The notes: generated by a model from the letters alone, not told the origin. A stretch of DNA of 64,000 bases from Bacteroidota bacterium (GCA_023386555.1 JAEWJK010000013.1:124001-188000), one strand, 5' to 3'. Shown: positions 6,659 to 16,263, counted from the first letter of the stretch. A program made the numbers and translations.

Positions 6659-9229
6659 TTATTCTTTAATCGGCAGAATAATATGAAAGGCAGCACCTTC
6701 ATTTTCTTTTGCTTCGGCAAAGATTAATCCTTTATGATTTTCAACTATTTTCTTACATAAAGCCAATCCAATTCCTGTTCCTTCATAATCGTCTTTGCCA
6801 TGTAAACGTTGGAAGATCTCAAATATTTGCTCAGCAAATTTTGGATTGAAGCCAATGCCATTGTCAGTTATAGTAATTTCTGAATAGGCTTTGTTTGACT
6901 GTAACTTCTCATAAGGCAAAATTTCATCAGTAGTTAATATTCTTGAAGTTATACTAATCTTTGGTGGTATATTTTCCTTTGTAAACTTTAATGCATTCCC
7001 AATTAGATTATAAAAAAGTTGATTCATTTGCAATGGTATTGCTGGTATAATGGGTAATGCAGAAACCTTAATAACAGCTTTCTTTTGCTCGATAAGAATT
7101 TCGTAATCTTCCAGAACATTTGCAATTACTGTATCAAGATGTACTTTTTCAAATGAACGATTACCACCTTCCACTTTTGAATAATCAAGCAGATCTTTAA
7201 TAAGATTGGTCATTCTATTGGCTGATCTCCTAATCTTAGCAAGATAGTTTTCTGAATCACTGTCGAGAAAACTGGCAGCTTTGTTTTTTAGGATGTCAGA
7301 GAACAGGTTGATCTTTCGTAATGGTTCCTGCAGATCATGACTTGCTACATATACAAACTGTTTCAGATTTTCGTTTAATGTATTCAATTCATTATTGGCA
7401 TGCTGTAACTCGACAGTTCTTAATTCTACTTGTTTCGCTAATTCTTTTTCTGTTTCCTTTTGGAAAGTGATGTCTTTGCAAATGCCGTTTAGCCAAACAG
7501 GGTTACCACTTTCGTCCGTAACTACTCTGCCTTTTGCATGAAGAAATTTTTCTTTTTTTGTGAACGGGTTGATCACTTTGTATTCTGCTTCATATATTCC
7601 TTTTGTATCTATGGCTTGCTGAACTGCAATGGATACTTCTTGCTGGTGTTTTTCATTTATTCTGCTAATAACTTCTTCCAGTGGTACAACTTCTTTAGTT
7701 AATCCGAACCAATCGGCAATACGTTCAGAATACGTTACAGTATTACTTTGTAAGTTGATCTGCCACGTTCCAAGTTCTGATATTGTTATTGCTGATTTTA
7801 AGGTTTCATCAGTTGCCAGTAATTGTTGTTTGGCTGTAACTAATTCTGTTACTTCTGCAGCAGTATTCATTACACCGTAAATCTCATCAAACTCATTTTT
7901 CAATGGTGTATAGCTAAAATTCCAGTATGTAGCTGCAATCTTTCCATTTCTTGATAGATAGACAAGTTCTTCGATTGCTTCGTAAGGCATGCCTGTTGTA
8001 TAAACATCATCAAGAATATCATAGAAAGGTTGACCTTCTAATTCAGGCAAAGCTTCACGAAACGTTTTACCAACTACAGACCTGTCTTTTTCCCACGCTT
8101 TTAAAATGGCATCGTTTGCAGTTTGAATTCTCATTTCTCTGCCAACATAAATTCCTATCGGCATAGGTGAATTCAATACGAAACTTTTAAAACGTTTTTC
8201 ATTTTCTTCAGCTCTTTTTCTTTCGGTAACCAGTTCTGTTACATCAACAGCATGTACAAATATTCCTTCTGTAATATTTTCTTCATTTTTTATTGGATGA
8301 TAAATAAAATTGAAATATGATGTTTCTAGTTTGCTCGCATTTGTTTTATGAAGTTGAATAGGTACCTCATTTCCATAAAAAGGCTGGCTTGTTTTATATA
8401 CTTCATCTAGAATTTGAATAAAGCCTTGTTCAACTACTTCCGGTAAAGCCTTGCTAACAGGCTTACCTAAAATATTTCTGTCCGGACCTACTGCTTTCAT
8501 GTAAATAGCGTTAGCTAATTCAAAAACATGATCTGGTCCTTTTAAAACTGCCACCATTGCAGGTATGTTCATTAACAGCCTGTAAAACTGTTTAGATTCC
8601 TCTTTTGTTTTTTGATGAAACTTTTTTTCATTCTCGAGCAATATCAATCTTTCTTCTCTTGCCCTGGTTAATTCAATAGCTATAATGGTTGTATTAGTGA
8701 TCAGTTTAATTATTCTAAGATCATGTGCAGAAGGTTTTTTCGGATGCTGATAATACATGGCAAAAGTGCCAAGCACATTACCCGATTTGTTGATTAATGG
8801 AGATGACCAGCATGCCTTTAATCCGTATTTACCTGCTAAAGCTTTAAAATCTTTCCAGCGATGATCCGTTTCTATATTCTCTGCAATAACTAATTCTTTC
8901 CTGAAAGCTGCAGTGCCACATGACCCGATATTATCACCAATAGAAACACCATGAATAGCATTATTATAATCTTCAGGCAAAGAGGGTGCAGCACCATGTA
9001 ATAAGTTCTCACCATTATAATTTGTTAGGAGAATAGAAGCTAGTAAACCTTCAGTGCTTTCCTTTTCTGCCCATAAAACGATTGCATTTAAAGTTTCTTT
9101 GAGTTCTGATCCTTGCGAGATCATTTCAAGAATATTACTTTGTCCCTGGATAAGTTCTTCCAGGTATTCAAATTTTTCCGAATACGGGTCGTGCTTCTTT
9201 TGTAGCGGATTGGTTGCAATTGGGTTCAT
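6659..9229 (-). CDS. Soluble GAF/PAS multi-sensor histidine kinase
   Basis: This 856-residue protein has no transmembrane segment, so it should sense in the cytosol. In order I see a GAF domain (about 45-200), PAS domains at about 215-330, 345-470 and 480-610 (the last with a PAC-type end, LNGICKDITFQ), a coiled coil, HisKA with the phospho-accepting histidine in ASHDLQEPLRK (about 630), and a HATPase domain with NLIGNALKF, DNGIGF and GTGIGLALCKK. No cognate response regulator is adjacent, so it is an orphan kinase. The ligand is unknown. Confidence 0.93.
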   Translation of the reverse strand: MNPIATNPLQKKHDPYSEKFEYLEELIQGQSNILEMISQGSELKETLNAIVLWAEKESTEGLLASILLTNYNGENLLHGAAPSLPEDYNNAIHGVSIGDNIGSCGTAAFRKELVIAENIETDHRWKDFKALAGKYGLKACWSSPLINKSGNVLGTFAMYYQHPKKPSAHDLRIIKLITNTTIIAIELTRAREERLILLENEKKFHQKTKEESKQFYRLLMNIPAMVAVLKGPDHVFELANAIYMKAVGPDRNILGKPVSKALPEVVEQGFIQILDEVYKTSQPFYGNEVPIQLHKTNASKLETSYFNFIYHPIKNEENITEGIFVHAVDVTELVTERKRAEENEKRFKSFVLNSPMPIGIYVGREMRIQTANDAILKAWEKDRSVVGKTFREALPELEGQPFYDILDDVYTTGMPYEAIEELVYLSRNGKIAATYWNFSYTPLKNEFDEIYGVMNTAAEVTELVTAKQQLLATDETLKSAITISELGTWQINLQSNTVTYSERIADWFGLTKEVVPLEEVISRINEKHQQEVSIAVQQAIDTKGIYEAEYKVINPFTKKEKFLHAKGRVVTDESGNPVWLNGICKDITFQKETEKELAKQVELRTVELQHANNELNTLNENLKQFVYVASHDLQEPLRKINLFSDILKNKAASFLDSDSENYLAKIRRSANRMTNLIKDLLDYSKVEGGNRSFEKVHLDTVIANVLEDYEILIEQKKAVIKVSALPIIPAIPLQMNQLFYNLIGNALKFTKENIPPKISITSRILTTDEILPYEKLQSNKAYSEITITDNGIGFNPKFAEQIFEIFQRLHGKDDYEGTGIGLALCKKIVENHKGLIFAEAKENEGAAFHIILPIKE

Positions 9230-9390
9230 TAGCTAATTTGTAAGAGAGAAAATGAAGCTGCAAAAATGCATCCAGTTTATTTACATTGAGTTAAATGCAA
9301 TTTGAATGGTTACTGCTATATAGTGGGGATTTATTTACACATTTTTATCAAGCAAAATAAGAGCGTATCTTAGGCCTACAAAATGCTGAT

Positions 9391-10419
9391 ATGCGATACC
9401 CTTTACTGATTGCTTTCCTGATAATTAGTAATCAATTGTTTGCTGTTAGTAAAGATTCAATTTTATACTACAGTCTTCCGGATAGTGTTAAAGCAGTTTC
9501 CCTAATTGCAGATATCAATATATCATCTGTAAACACGAAAAAAGAAGTATATGCAGGCATTAAAACCTTTGATGTAAGCCTGGCTCTGGAAGTTGATGGA
9601 AAAGAAAAGGAAGTTGAATTTTACTTTCCTTCAACAGCATCTGTTATTGCAACAGGAATTAATGTAGATAAAGAAAAGAACAAACTGGAATGGGAATACG
9701 ATTGGAAGTTTAATACGACCTATAAATTGTTGATTGCTTCTGCTGCAGACTCTGCTGGAAATTTCGTGTTGTATTCCGGTTATATACTATTGCCTGAAGA
9801 AAATAAGTGGAAACTTATCGGTACTTGTAAAGTTTTAGGGCAATGGTCTTCAATTAAAAATCCTGCATCTTTTTTTTCGAATGATAAGAAGGAGAGCATT
9901 CCTCATAGTTTAAACAATGTTTGGGTACAACGTTCAGCTGGATCGTGGAAAAGAATTGATGATGCTAATGAGCAGGTAAGACCATCTATAAATCCAATGC
10001 CTAATGTTGACAGCGTTCAGCAATACCAGTTAGAAAAAGGCTATTTACAAAAACAAATTGCATCAGGTAAAATGGATGCAGTAAATGAAAAAGAGGGAAT
10101 CTTTTATAAGATTATTGACGCAGGAAATAGTAAAGATGTTTCAGTTACAGATACTGTTACTGTACGTTATCAATTACGTCTTTACGGGTCAACAGAGATC
10201 ATTGATCAGGCTACAGATAAGCCGGCAACATTTCCGTTAAATCGTTTGATCAAGGCCTGGCAAATTGCTATTCCAATGGTTAAAACAGGAGGGAAGCTAA
10301 AGATTGTTATTCCATCTGGGTTTGCTTATTCTATAAGAACGAGAGCACCTAAGATTCCACCAAATAGCATTTTAGAATTTGATATTGAAGTACTGGAAAC
10401 AAAAAGTGTTGGAAAGTAA
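9391..10419 (+). CDS. Secreted FKBP-type peptidyl-prolyl isomerase with uncharacterised N-terminal domain
   Basis: A signal peptide (residues 1-18, ending LFA) is followed by a beta-rich region of about 200 residues (including WEYDWKFNTTYKLL and YSGYILLPEENKWKL). It resembles DUF3472-type carbohydrate-associated domains, but I am not certain. Residues 240-338 are an FKBP domain (VTVRYQLRLYGSTEIIDQ, AWQIAIPMVKTGGKLKIVIPS, IPPNSILEFDIEVLE), missing several of the usual aromatic pocket residues (YGxxG is replaced by YSIRTRAP). A TATCTTAG -7 element lies 17 bp before the ATG. It probably folds or binds envelope proteins. Confidence 0.75.
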   Translation: MRYPLLIAFLIISNQLFAVSKDSILYYSLPDSVKAVSLIADINISSVNTKKEVYAGIKTFDVSLALEVDGKEKEVEFYFPSTASVIATGINVDKEKNKLEWEYDWKFNTTYKLLIASAADSAGNFVLYSGYILLPEENKWKLIGTCKVLGQWSSIKNPASFFSNDKKESIPHSLNNVWVQRSAGSWKRIDDANEQVRPSINPMPNVDSVQQYQLEKGYLQKQIASGKMDAVNEKEGIFYKIIDAGNSKDVSVTDTVTVRYQLRLYGSTEIIDQATDKPATFPLNRLIKAWQIAIPMVKTGGKLKIVIPSGFAYSIRTRAPKIPPNSILEFDIEVLETKSVGK

Positions 10420-10514
10420 TGTTACCTTATAATCAGCTTAATAAATCAGCTTTAGCCAGGTAATCTACTGTTGATTTATTGGAATAAATTATTTTGCGTG
10501 GCATCTTTTAGTTC

Positions 10515-11303
10515 ATGCAACGAGCTCCCAATATTATCAGAAGCCTTCTATTGATTTGTATCTGCATTATTGCTTTAAGCGCTGCTTACAGCAAGATGTT
10601 GCAGGTAAAAGGTAGTGTCTCAGCAGCGAACAATGAGCTTTCAGAAGAGATCACATTTAAGAAACTTATAGTAAAAAAAGCTGTTGAGGAATATGATCGC
10701 TGGCATGTGAATGGTACCTTACGAGAAACACATACAGATGCAATTTCAATTTTAAAAGAATACTGGAAATTGGGTGTTATAACTGTGACTGAACAGAATC
10801 TGAAGAACAGTTCATGGCAATATCGTCATCCATGGAGTGCAGTTTTTGTCTCTCATGTAATGTTGCAGGCCGGAGCCAGAGACAATTTTCCTTATTCAAA
10901 CAATCATGCGAAATATATTGTTTGGGCAAGAGATAATGCTTTGTCTGAACAAGACCCCATTTTTGCTGCCTATGATATTCATGATGAGAAATCGAGATGG
11001 CCGGAAGCCGGTGATCTTATTTGTATGAACAGACGTGGCAATCAGTTTACAATGAAGAGCATTAACTCTACATGTATATCTCATTGTGATATTATTGTTG
11101 AAGTAAATAAAGAGAAGGGTTTTATTATTACGATCGGCGGTAACGTTGGACAAACAGTGAACAGACGTATTGTCTGGCTTACTAAAGATGGTTTAATTGA
11201 TGTTACAAGAAATTGGCAGGTGATGGATGCTGAGGAGAAAAATCCTGAAGGGTCACAAAAAGAAATATTCGGTGTAATTAAAGTCAACAGTCAATACAAA
11301 TAA
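10515..11303 (+). CDS. DUF2272 protein, NlpC/P60-like fold
   Basis: An N-terminal signal or anchor (residues 9-27) precedes a domain with WSAVFVSHVMLQAG (about 112-125), YSNNHAKYIVWA (about 132-143) and PEAGDLICMNR (about 166-176). These are the landmarks of DUF2272, a family related to NlpC/P60 and CHAP peptidases. The usual catalytic cysteine position is a serine or valine in this family, and the substrate is not known. The SHCDIIV histidine and GGNVGQTV region could form the rest of an active site. Its stop touches the stop of the convergent NTF2-like gene. Confidence 0.75.
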   Translation: MQRAPNIIRSLLLICICIIALSAAYSKMLQVKGSVSAANNELSEEITFKKLIVKKAVEEYDRWHVNGTLRETHTDAISILKEYWKLGVITVTEQNLKNSSWQYRHPWSAVFVSHVMLQAGARDNFPYSNNHAKYIVWARDNALSEQDPIFAAYDIHDEKSRWPEAGDLICMNRRGNQFTMKSINSTCISHCDIIVEVNKEKGFIITIGGNVGQTVNRRIVWLTKDGLIDVTRNWQVMDAEEKNPEGSQKEIFGVIKVNSQYK

Positions 11304-11747
11304 TTACAGGCACCCATCTTTTCTTCTGGTATCAATAATGTATTGAATCTTCCAACTGCCCTTCAATCTAACCAGTTGAAATGAATTCACACCACAATGA
11401 CTAATTTTTCCAATGTAATAAAAAGTGTAAGGTGTCCACACAGAAGCCAGATCTGCATCAATATGAATTGCCTCGAAACGAATACGTTCATCTGCTATAT
11501 TTTTTTTCAAGCCATTTACCATCGTGGCAAATTTTGCTAATTGATCTGTTTTTATACTAACTCCATTCTTTGTATCGATAGTTTGAAGAATGGCACTGTC
11601 TGCAAAACATTCAGCAAACATTTTTCCATCAGCCTGCAACATAGCAGTGAACATTTTGTTTACAACAGATTTTATCGAATCTTCAGTAGTTTGTGCATTC
11701 GAAGAAAACGATATAGCCAATAACAATACAAGGAGTATTTTTTTCAT
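11304..11747 (-). CDS. Secreted NTF2-like (SnoaL-type) protein
   Basis: A signal peptide (residues 1-18, ending SNA) leads into a cone-shaped NTF2-like domain: an N-terminal helix (DSIKSVVNKMFTAMLQADGKMFAECFA), then the strands FEAIHIDADLASVWTPYTFYY and HCGVNSFQLVRLKGSWKIQYIIDT, then a terminal basic tail. Members include enzymes and binding proteins, so no reaction can be assigned. It is encoded alone, exactly abutting the convergent DUF2272 gene at the stop codon. Confidence 0.75.
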   Translation of the reverse strand: MKKILLVLLLAISFSSNAQTTEDSIKSVVNKMFTAMLQADGKMFAECFADSAILQTIDTKNGVSIKTDQLAKFATMVNGLKKNIADERIRFEAIHIDADLASVWTPYTFYYIGKISHCGVNSFQLVRLKGSWKIQYIIDTRRKDGCL

Positions 11748-11795
11748 TTCAGCAAGATATAAAAATGGATGTTAGCTGATGTACCGTTTATATAA

Positions 11796-12671
11796 CTAAG
11801 CTACATCTTCACCGGTAGAGGCAATGTAAAGTGAAAACCAATCTTCTCTGCTGAGCGAAATATCTTTTGCTTCTTTTGCCTGGATCAATCTTTCTATTTT
11901 TGTTGTTCCAAGTACAGGAACAATTCCTGAAGGATGTTTTAATAGATATGCGATCAGAATTTGATTGATACCTGTATTATATTTTTCAGCTAATAACGCA
12001 GCTGAAGATATGATAGCCCGATATCTGGGATGGCTATCATCACTCATAATTCCTCCACCTAAAGGTGCCCAGGCCATTGGTACAATGTTATGTAAAAGGC
12101 AATGATCTAATATTCCGTTTGTGAAAGGAAGGTGATTTAAGATGGATATTTCTATTTGATTGTAGTCAACCGAGATGTATTTTCTTAGCAGATCAATGTG
12201 CTGCGTTTGAAAATTTGATACACCAAACTGTAAAATTTTTCCTTGTCTTTTTAAAAGATCAATTGCATCAGCAACTTCAATAGGATTCATTAACGGATCA
12301 GGGCGATGAATCAATAAAACATCAATATAATCAGTACCAAGTGCTCTCAAAGAATATTCAACCGAAGCAATAATATGATCTCTTGATGTGTTATATGATT
12401 TTATAAGATGCTCATGCCTGGGATTTGTTTTAAGCTGAATACCACACTTAGTAATTAGTTGAATTTGATTTCGGAGAGATGAACGATTTTTTATTACTGA
12501 TCCAAATTCTTCCTCTGTGCTGTAGTCTCCATAAATATCTGCATGATCAAAAGAGGTAATCCCATTCTCCAAACATTGATCGATGAGTTGCTCATATTCA
12601 TCTGGGGTAAAATTAGCTCCCCATTTGCCCCATCTCATACAGCCAGCTACCGGTACGGATAAGTTGATCAT
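11796..12671 (-). CDS. Aldo/keto reductase
   Basis: The 291-residue protein is a full-length NADPH-dependent aldo/keto reductase of the YdhF-like group. The catalytic tetrad is visible as Asp and Tyr in DHADIYGDYS (about 43-50), Lys in LITKCGIQ (about 75), and His in LLIHRPD (about 121). The cofactor-binding C-terminal region contains GTTKIERLIQA. The physiological carbonyl substrate is unknown. It starts just left of the RRM gene terminator, in the same orientation. Confidence 0.9.
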   Translation of the reverse strand: MINLSVPVAGCMRWGKWGANFTPDEYEQLIDQCLENGITSFDHADIYGDYSTEEEFGSVIKNRSSLRNQIQLITKCGIQLKTNPRHEHLIKSYNTSRDHIIASVEYSLRALGTDYIDVLLIHRPDPLMNPIEVADAIDLLKRQGKILQFGVSNFQTQHIDLLRKYISVDYNQIEISILNHLPFTNGILDHCLLHNIVPMAWAPLGGGIMSDDSHPRYRAIISSAALLAEKYNTGINQILIAYLLKHPSGIVPVLGTTKIERLIQAKEAKDISLSREDWFSLYIASTGEDVA

Positions 12672-12687
12672 TGGCTAAAAATAAAAA

Positions 12688-12710
12688 AGTCCCGCTAATT
12701 CAGCGAGACT
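12688..12710 (-). terminator. Rho-independent terminator of the RRM gene
   Basis: AGTCCCGCT (688-696) pairs with AGCGAGACT (702-710), with one mismatch and a 5-nt loop. On the minus strand a T-rich run follows. Confidence 0.75.
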
Positions 12711-12736
12711 TCCATTTCTTTCCTGGTAAACGTGAA

Positions 12737-13132
12737 TTAATCGCGGTTGTATCCACCACCGCCACCACCACGATTGTAGCCTCCGCCACCTCCGCCACGG
12801 TTGTAGCCTCCGCCACCTCCGCCACGATTGTAACCTCCGCCACCGAAGCTTTTCTTCTTGAATCCACCACCTCCACCTTGTCCTTCAGGACGTGGAGCTG
12901 ACTCGTTCACAACCAGTTTTCTGTCCATTACTTCTGTTTCGTTCAATGCAGCAATTGCAGTTCTTGCAGCTTCGTCATCATTCATTTCAACAAAACCGAA
13001 GCCTTTGCTACGATTATTATTGAATTTGTCGGTAACGATCTTTGCAGATGCAACCTCTCCATAAGGTGCAAACATGTTGTAAAGGTCATCACTGGTCATA
13101 CTCCAGTTCAGGTTTCCAACGTAAATGTTCAT
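12737..13132 (-). CDS. RRM-family RNA-binding protein with glycine-rich tail
   Basis: A single RNA-recognition motif spans residues 1-80, with RNP2 IYVGNL (3-8) and RNP1 KGFGFVEM (about 44-51). It is followed by a tail of repeated GGGGGGYNR units. Short RRM-Gly proteins of this type occur in cyanobacteria and Bacteroidota, are often cold-induced and bind single-stranded RNA. The tail is encoded by four 27-bp tandem repeats (12744-12851), so its length is likely to vary between strains. Confidence 0.92.
   Translation of the reverse strand: MNIYVGNLNWSMTSDDLYNMFAPYGEVASAKIVTDKFNNNRSKGFGFVEMNDDEAARTAIAALNETEVMDRKLVVNESAPRPEGQGGGGGFKKKSFGGGGYNRGGGGGGYNRGGGGGGYNRGGGGGGYNRD
12744..12851. repeat. 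27-bp in-frame tandem repeat in the RRM gene
   Basis: Four units start at 12744, 12771, 12798 and 12825, the last diverging at its end. Each encodes one nine-residue GGGGGGYNR block. Confidence 0.8.
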
Positions 13133-13141
13133 TTCTTAAAA

Positions 13142-13342
13142 ATGTTAAGTGAAATAATAAACCATGGCAAAACAGACCAGCCAAAAAACCCATTTACGAA
13201 AGAAACGATCAATGAGAAATGGAAGAACTGTAACCTTGGACTTACCGAAGATAACAAATTAATTGTCTGTCAGGAATTTTTTTTCATTGATGTTTCTGCT
13301 GTAAATCAAGCATATAAAGCTTCCCAGCCAACACTTGATTAA
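13142..13342 (+). CDS. Small hypothetical protein, doubtful
   Basis: This is a 66-residue open frame divergent from the RRM gene. It has a plausible amino-acid composition (NPFTKETINEKWKNCNLGLT, then EFFFIDVSAVNQAYKA) but no recognisable domain. It overlaps what should be the RRM gene promoter and 5' leader, which weakens the case. It may be chance. Confidence 0.3.
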   Translation: MLSEIINHGKTDQPKNPFTKETINEKWKNCNLGLTEDNKLIVCQEFFFIDVSAVNQAYKASQPTLD

Positions 13343-13447
13343 TTTTCTCCAAGGCCCTTCTGTTGTTATACTCTTATAATAGTAATTTAACGACTGTAAT
13401 CTCTTCTGTTCAGATTACCAATGTAAGTTTGCTGTAGAAATATACCC

Positions 13448-14494
13448 ATGAGAAAGATATTGTTTGCTGTTTTATTTATCCTACCACTTTTCAGCCTTAG
13501 TCAGAAAAGCTTTAAAGTTTCTATGATCGGTTTTTATAACCTCGAGAATCTTTATGATACAGTTGATAATCCAATCAAGAACGATAACGAGTTTACACCT
13601 TCAGGTCCAAAGAATTACAATACGGCCATTTATAATGACAAGCTTGGTAAACTTGCTTCTGTTTTATCGCAAATAGGTACTGATGTTCCCGGAATTCCTA
13701 ATCCTGATGGACTTGCTTTGATTGGTGTTTCCGAGATAGAAAACGATACAGTTTTGAATGATCTTGTCAGACATCCTTTGCTTATTAAACGAGGATACAA
13801 AATTGTTCATTACGATTCAAGAGACATTAGAGGTGTTGATGTAGGGCTTTTATATAATCCCAAATATTTTACAGTTGAGGCGTCAGACAAGCTTTTCGTT
13901 CAATTGCCTGGTGGGAGTAAAGATGCTTATTTCACCAGGGACATTCTTTGGGTAAAAGGCAAGCTTGATGGAGAAACGATTCATCTTTATGTGAATCACT
14001 GGCCATCCAGATCAGGTGGCGAAGAAAGAAGTGCACCAGCAAGAGCTGCTGCTGCAACTGTTGCGAAAAATCATATCGACTCTATTGCAAAGGCAGATGG
14101 TGAACAGAAAGTAATCTTAATGGGTGATCTGAATGATGATCCAACAAGCCCCAGTATCACACAAGTTTTAAAAGCAAAAGGTAAAGCCAAGGATGTAAGA
14201 TCAGGTGGATTATTTAATCCATGGTGGGAATTGTATAAGAATGGAATTGGCACACTGGCTTACCAGGACAACTGGAATCTTTTTGATCAGATTATCATTT
14301 CTCATCCTTGGTTGAATAAAGAACAGAAGGGATTTTTCTACCACAAGCAGTTTATTTTTAATAAAGAGTTTATGATGGAAAATCGGGGTAGATACAAAGG
14401 TTATCCGATGAGAACCTGGGACGGTAATACTTACAGAGGTGGATATAGTGATCACTTTCCTACATTTTTGGTATTACTAAAAAGAGTAGATTAA
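13448..14494 (+). CDS. Secreted endonuclease/exonuclease/phosphatase-family protein
   Basis: A signal peptide (residues 1-18) precedes a full EEP fold. The metal and catalytic motifs are in order: FYNLENLYDT (about 28-37), GVSEIEND with the metal-binding Glu (about 98), LYVNHWPSRSGG with the catalytic His (about 181), MGDLNDDP (about 226) and the terminal YSDHFP (about 336). Relatives hydrolyse DNA, RNA or phosphoesters. Export suggests scavenging of extracellular nucleic acid. A perfect TAAGTTTG element lies 18 bp before the ATG, and a terminator follows. Confidence 0.9.
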   Translation: MRKILFAVLFILPLFSLSQKSFKVSMIGFYNLENLYDTVDNPIKNDNEFTPSGPKNYNTAIYNDKLGKLASVLSQIGTDVPGIPNPDGLALIGVSEIENDTVLNDLVRHPLLIKRGYKIVHYDSRDIRGVDVGLLYNPKYFTVEASDKLFVQLPGGSKDAYFTRDILWVKGKLDGETIHLYVNHWPSRSGGEERSAPARAAAATVAKNHIDSIAKADGEQKVILMGDLNDDPTSPSITQVLKAKGKAKDVRSGGLFNPWWELYKNGIGTLAYQDNWNLFDQIIISHPWLNKEQKGFFYHKQFIFNKEFMMENRGRYKGYPMRTWDGNTYRGGYSDHFPTFLVLLKRVD

Positions 14495-14514
14495 ACTCTA
14501 GAATATTATTAAGG

Positions 14515-14538
14515 CCTGTTTCACAACAGGTTTTTTTA
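14515..14538 (+). terminator. Rho-independent terminator
   Basis: CCTGTT (14515-14520) pairs with AACAGG (14525-14530) across a 4-nt loop. A run of seven T follows. It separates the EEP gene from guaB. Confidence 0.85.
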
Positions 14539-14578
14539 TAGGCTGATAATTTCATTTCTCTTGTTTTGCCAGCAGAAT

Positions 14579-14586
14579 TATCTTTG
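14579..14586 (+). promoter_or_regulatory. guaB -7 element TATCTTTG
   Basis: A perfect TAnnTTTG match ends only 3 nt before the guaB ATG at 14590. This implies an almost leaderless transcript and supports that start over 14566. Confidence 0.7.
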
Positions 14587-14589
14587 CAC

Positions 14590-16089
14590 ATGGCAACAAA
14601 CTCCAATTCTCCCCGAAACAAGGCTGTTATTGAAAGATTTTTTGGTGAAGGGTTAACCTTCGATGATGTATTATTAATGCCAGCCTTTAGCCAGGTATTA
14701 CCAAGAGAAGTAAGTATTCAAACCAATCTTACAAAGTCAATCAAGCTTAATATTCCGATGCTGTCTGCAGCTATGGATACAGTTACCGAAGCCAATCTTG
14801 CAATTGCATTGGCAAGAGAAGGTGGACTTGGAATCTTACATAAGAACATGAGTATAGAAAGGCAAGCTGACCATGTTCGTAAAGTAAAACGAAGTGAAAG
14901 CGGATTGATCTTAGATCCGGTTACATTAAATGCAGATGCAACAATCGGAGATGCTCAGCGAATTATGAGAGAGAACCGGATTGGCGGTATTCCTATTATA
15001 GATAATAATAAAAAACTTGTCGGCATACTTACCAATAGAGACTTGCGATTTGAAACTGATGTTAAGAAGAAGGTTAGCAAGGTGATGACCCAAGACAAAT
15101 TGATTACGGCACCACAGGGTACGGATATGAAGAAGGCTGAAAAAATTCTTCAGCAATATAAAATCGAGAAGTTACCTGTTGTAGATAAAAAAGGAAAGTT
15201 GATTGGTCTTATTACTTATCGTGACATTCTACAGCTTCGGAATTTTCCTAATGCAGTTAAAGATGAATTCGGACGATTATTAGTTGGAGCTGCTTTAGGT
15301 ATCACATCAGATATTAACGAACGAGCTGCTGCATTGCAAAGTGTAGGAGTGGATATTGTTTCACTCGACAGTGCTCATGGTCATAGTAAAGGTGTAATTG
15401 ATGCATTAAAGAATTTAAAAAAGAATTTCAAAGGTCTACAGGTTATTGCCGGAAACGTGGGTACAGCTGCAGGTGCAAAAGCTTTGGCCGATGCAGGTGC
15501 AGATGCAGTAAAAGTTGGTATTGGACCAGGTTCTATTTGTACAACAAGAATTGTTGCCGGTGCCGGTATACCTCAAATCACTGCAATTATGGAAGCTGCA
15601 AGTGTTTTGAAAGCTAGAAATATTCCTGTGATAGGTGATGGTGGTATTCGTTATACCGGAGATATGGTTAAAGCACTTGCTGCAGGTGCAGATGTAGTGA
15701 TGATGGGAAGCATCTTTGCAGGAACAGAAGAAAGTCCAGGTGAAACAATCATTTATGAAGGAAGAAAGTTTAAAGAGTATCGGGGTATGGGCTCTTTGGG
15801 TGCTATGGTACAAGGAAGTGGTGATCGTTATTTCCAGGATGTAGAGGCTGATGTTAAAAAATATGTACCGGAAGGGATTGAGGGTCGTGTAGCTTATAAA
15901 GGACATGTTTCAGAGATCGTTTATCAATATACCGGAGGTTTGAGAGCAGGAATGGGTTATAGTGGTGCAAAAGATATTAAGACTTTACAGCAGGCAACTT
16001 TCATCAAGATCACGAATGCAGGTATTACAGAGAGTCATGCACATGATATTGATATAACAAGAGAAGCACCGAATTACAGTAGAAAATAG
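14590..16089 (+). CDS. guaB: Inosine-5'-monophosphate dehydrogenase
   Basis: IMPDH oxidises IMP to XMP with NAD, the committed step toward GMP. guaA, the next enzyme, lies further along at 24970. The protein has the N-terminal barrel start (LTFDDVLLMPAFS), an inserted CBS pair (about residues 95-220), the catalytic cysteine loop GPGSICTTRIVAG, and the flap region RGMGSLGAM. The frame is open from 14566, but MATNSNSPRN at 14590 is the better start because a promoter element ends at 14586. Confidence 0.97.
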   Translation: MATNSNSPRNKAVIERFFGEGLTFDDVLLMPAFSQVLPREVSIQTNLTKSIKLNIPMLSAAMDTVTEANLAIALAREGGLGILHKNMSIERQADHVRKVKRSESGLILDPVTLNADATIGDAQRIMRENRIGGIPIIDNNKKLVGILTNRDLRFETDVKKKVSKVMTQDKLITAPQGTDMKKAEKILQQYKIEKLPVVDKKGKLIGLITYRDILQLRNFPNAVKDEFGRLLVGAALGITSDINERAAALQSVGVDIVSLDSAHGHSKGVIDALKNLKKNFKGLQVIAGNVGTAAGAKALADAGADAVKVGIGPGSICTTRIVAGAGIPQITAIMEAASVLKARNIPVIGDGGIRYTGDMVKALAAGADVVMMGSIFAGTEESPGETIIYEGRKFKEYRGMGSLGAMVQGSGDRYFQDVEADVKKYVPEGIEGRVAYKGHVSEIVYQYTGGLRAGMGYSGAKDIKTLQQATFIKITNAGITESHAHDIDITREAPNYSRK

Positions 16090-16150
16090 TAATTGGGAAT
16101 TAGGGATTTGTAATTAGATATTTGGGTGACAAGCGATAGTAATTTAAGTA

Positions 16151-16180
16151 AGCTTCGTTGTGTCACTCACTTGTACTGAT
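16151..16180 (+). repeat. Dispersed intergenic repeat, AT subfamily (copy 4)
   Basis: AGCTTCGTTGTGTCACTCAC followed by TTGTACTGAT is a complete copy. It is the only copy in a convergent gap (guaB and dprA), so no start codon lies next to it. Confidence 0.8.
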
Positions 16181-16263
16181 AAAACCTTATTCATCAATTC
16201 TAATCAACCTTGCACATAAAATTGGAGTCTTAATTTTTATTGGGGTCTTTGCGTGACAAAATT

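Noticed and set aside
12671..12901. 76-residue Thr/Ala-rich plus-strand frame
   Set aside because: It is the reverse reading of the glycine-rich repeats in the RRM gene and its terminator.
15436..15906. 156-residue minus-strand frame inside guaB
   Set aside because: It lies fully antisense to guaB, is rich in Cys, His and Thr as expected from reversed codons, and has no promoter or domain.
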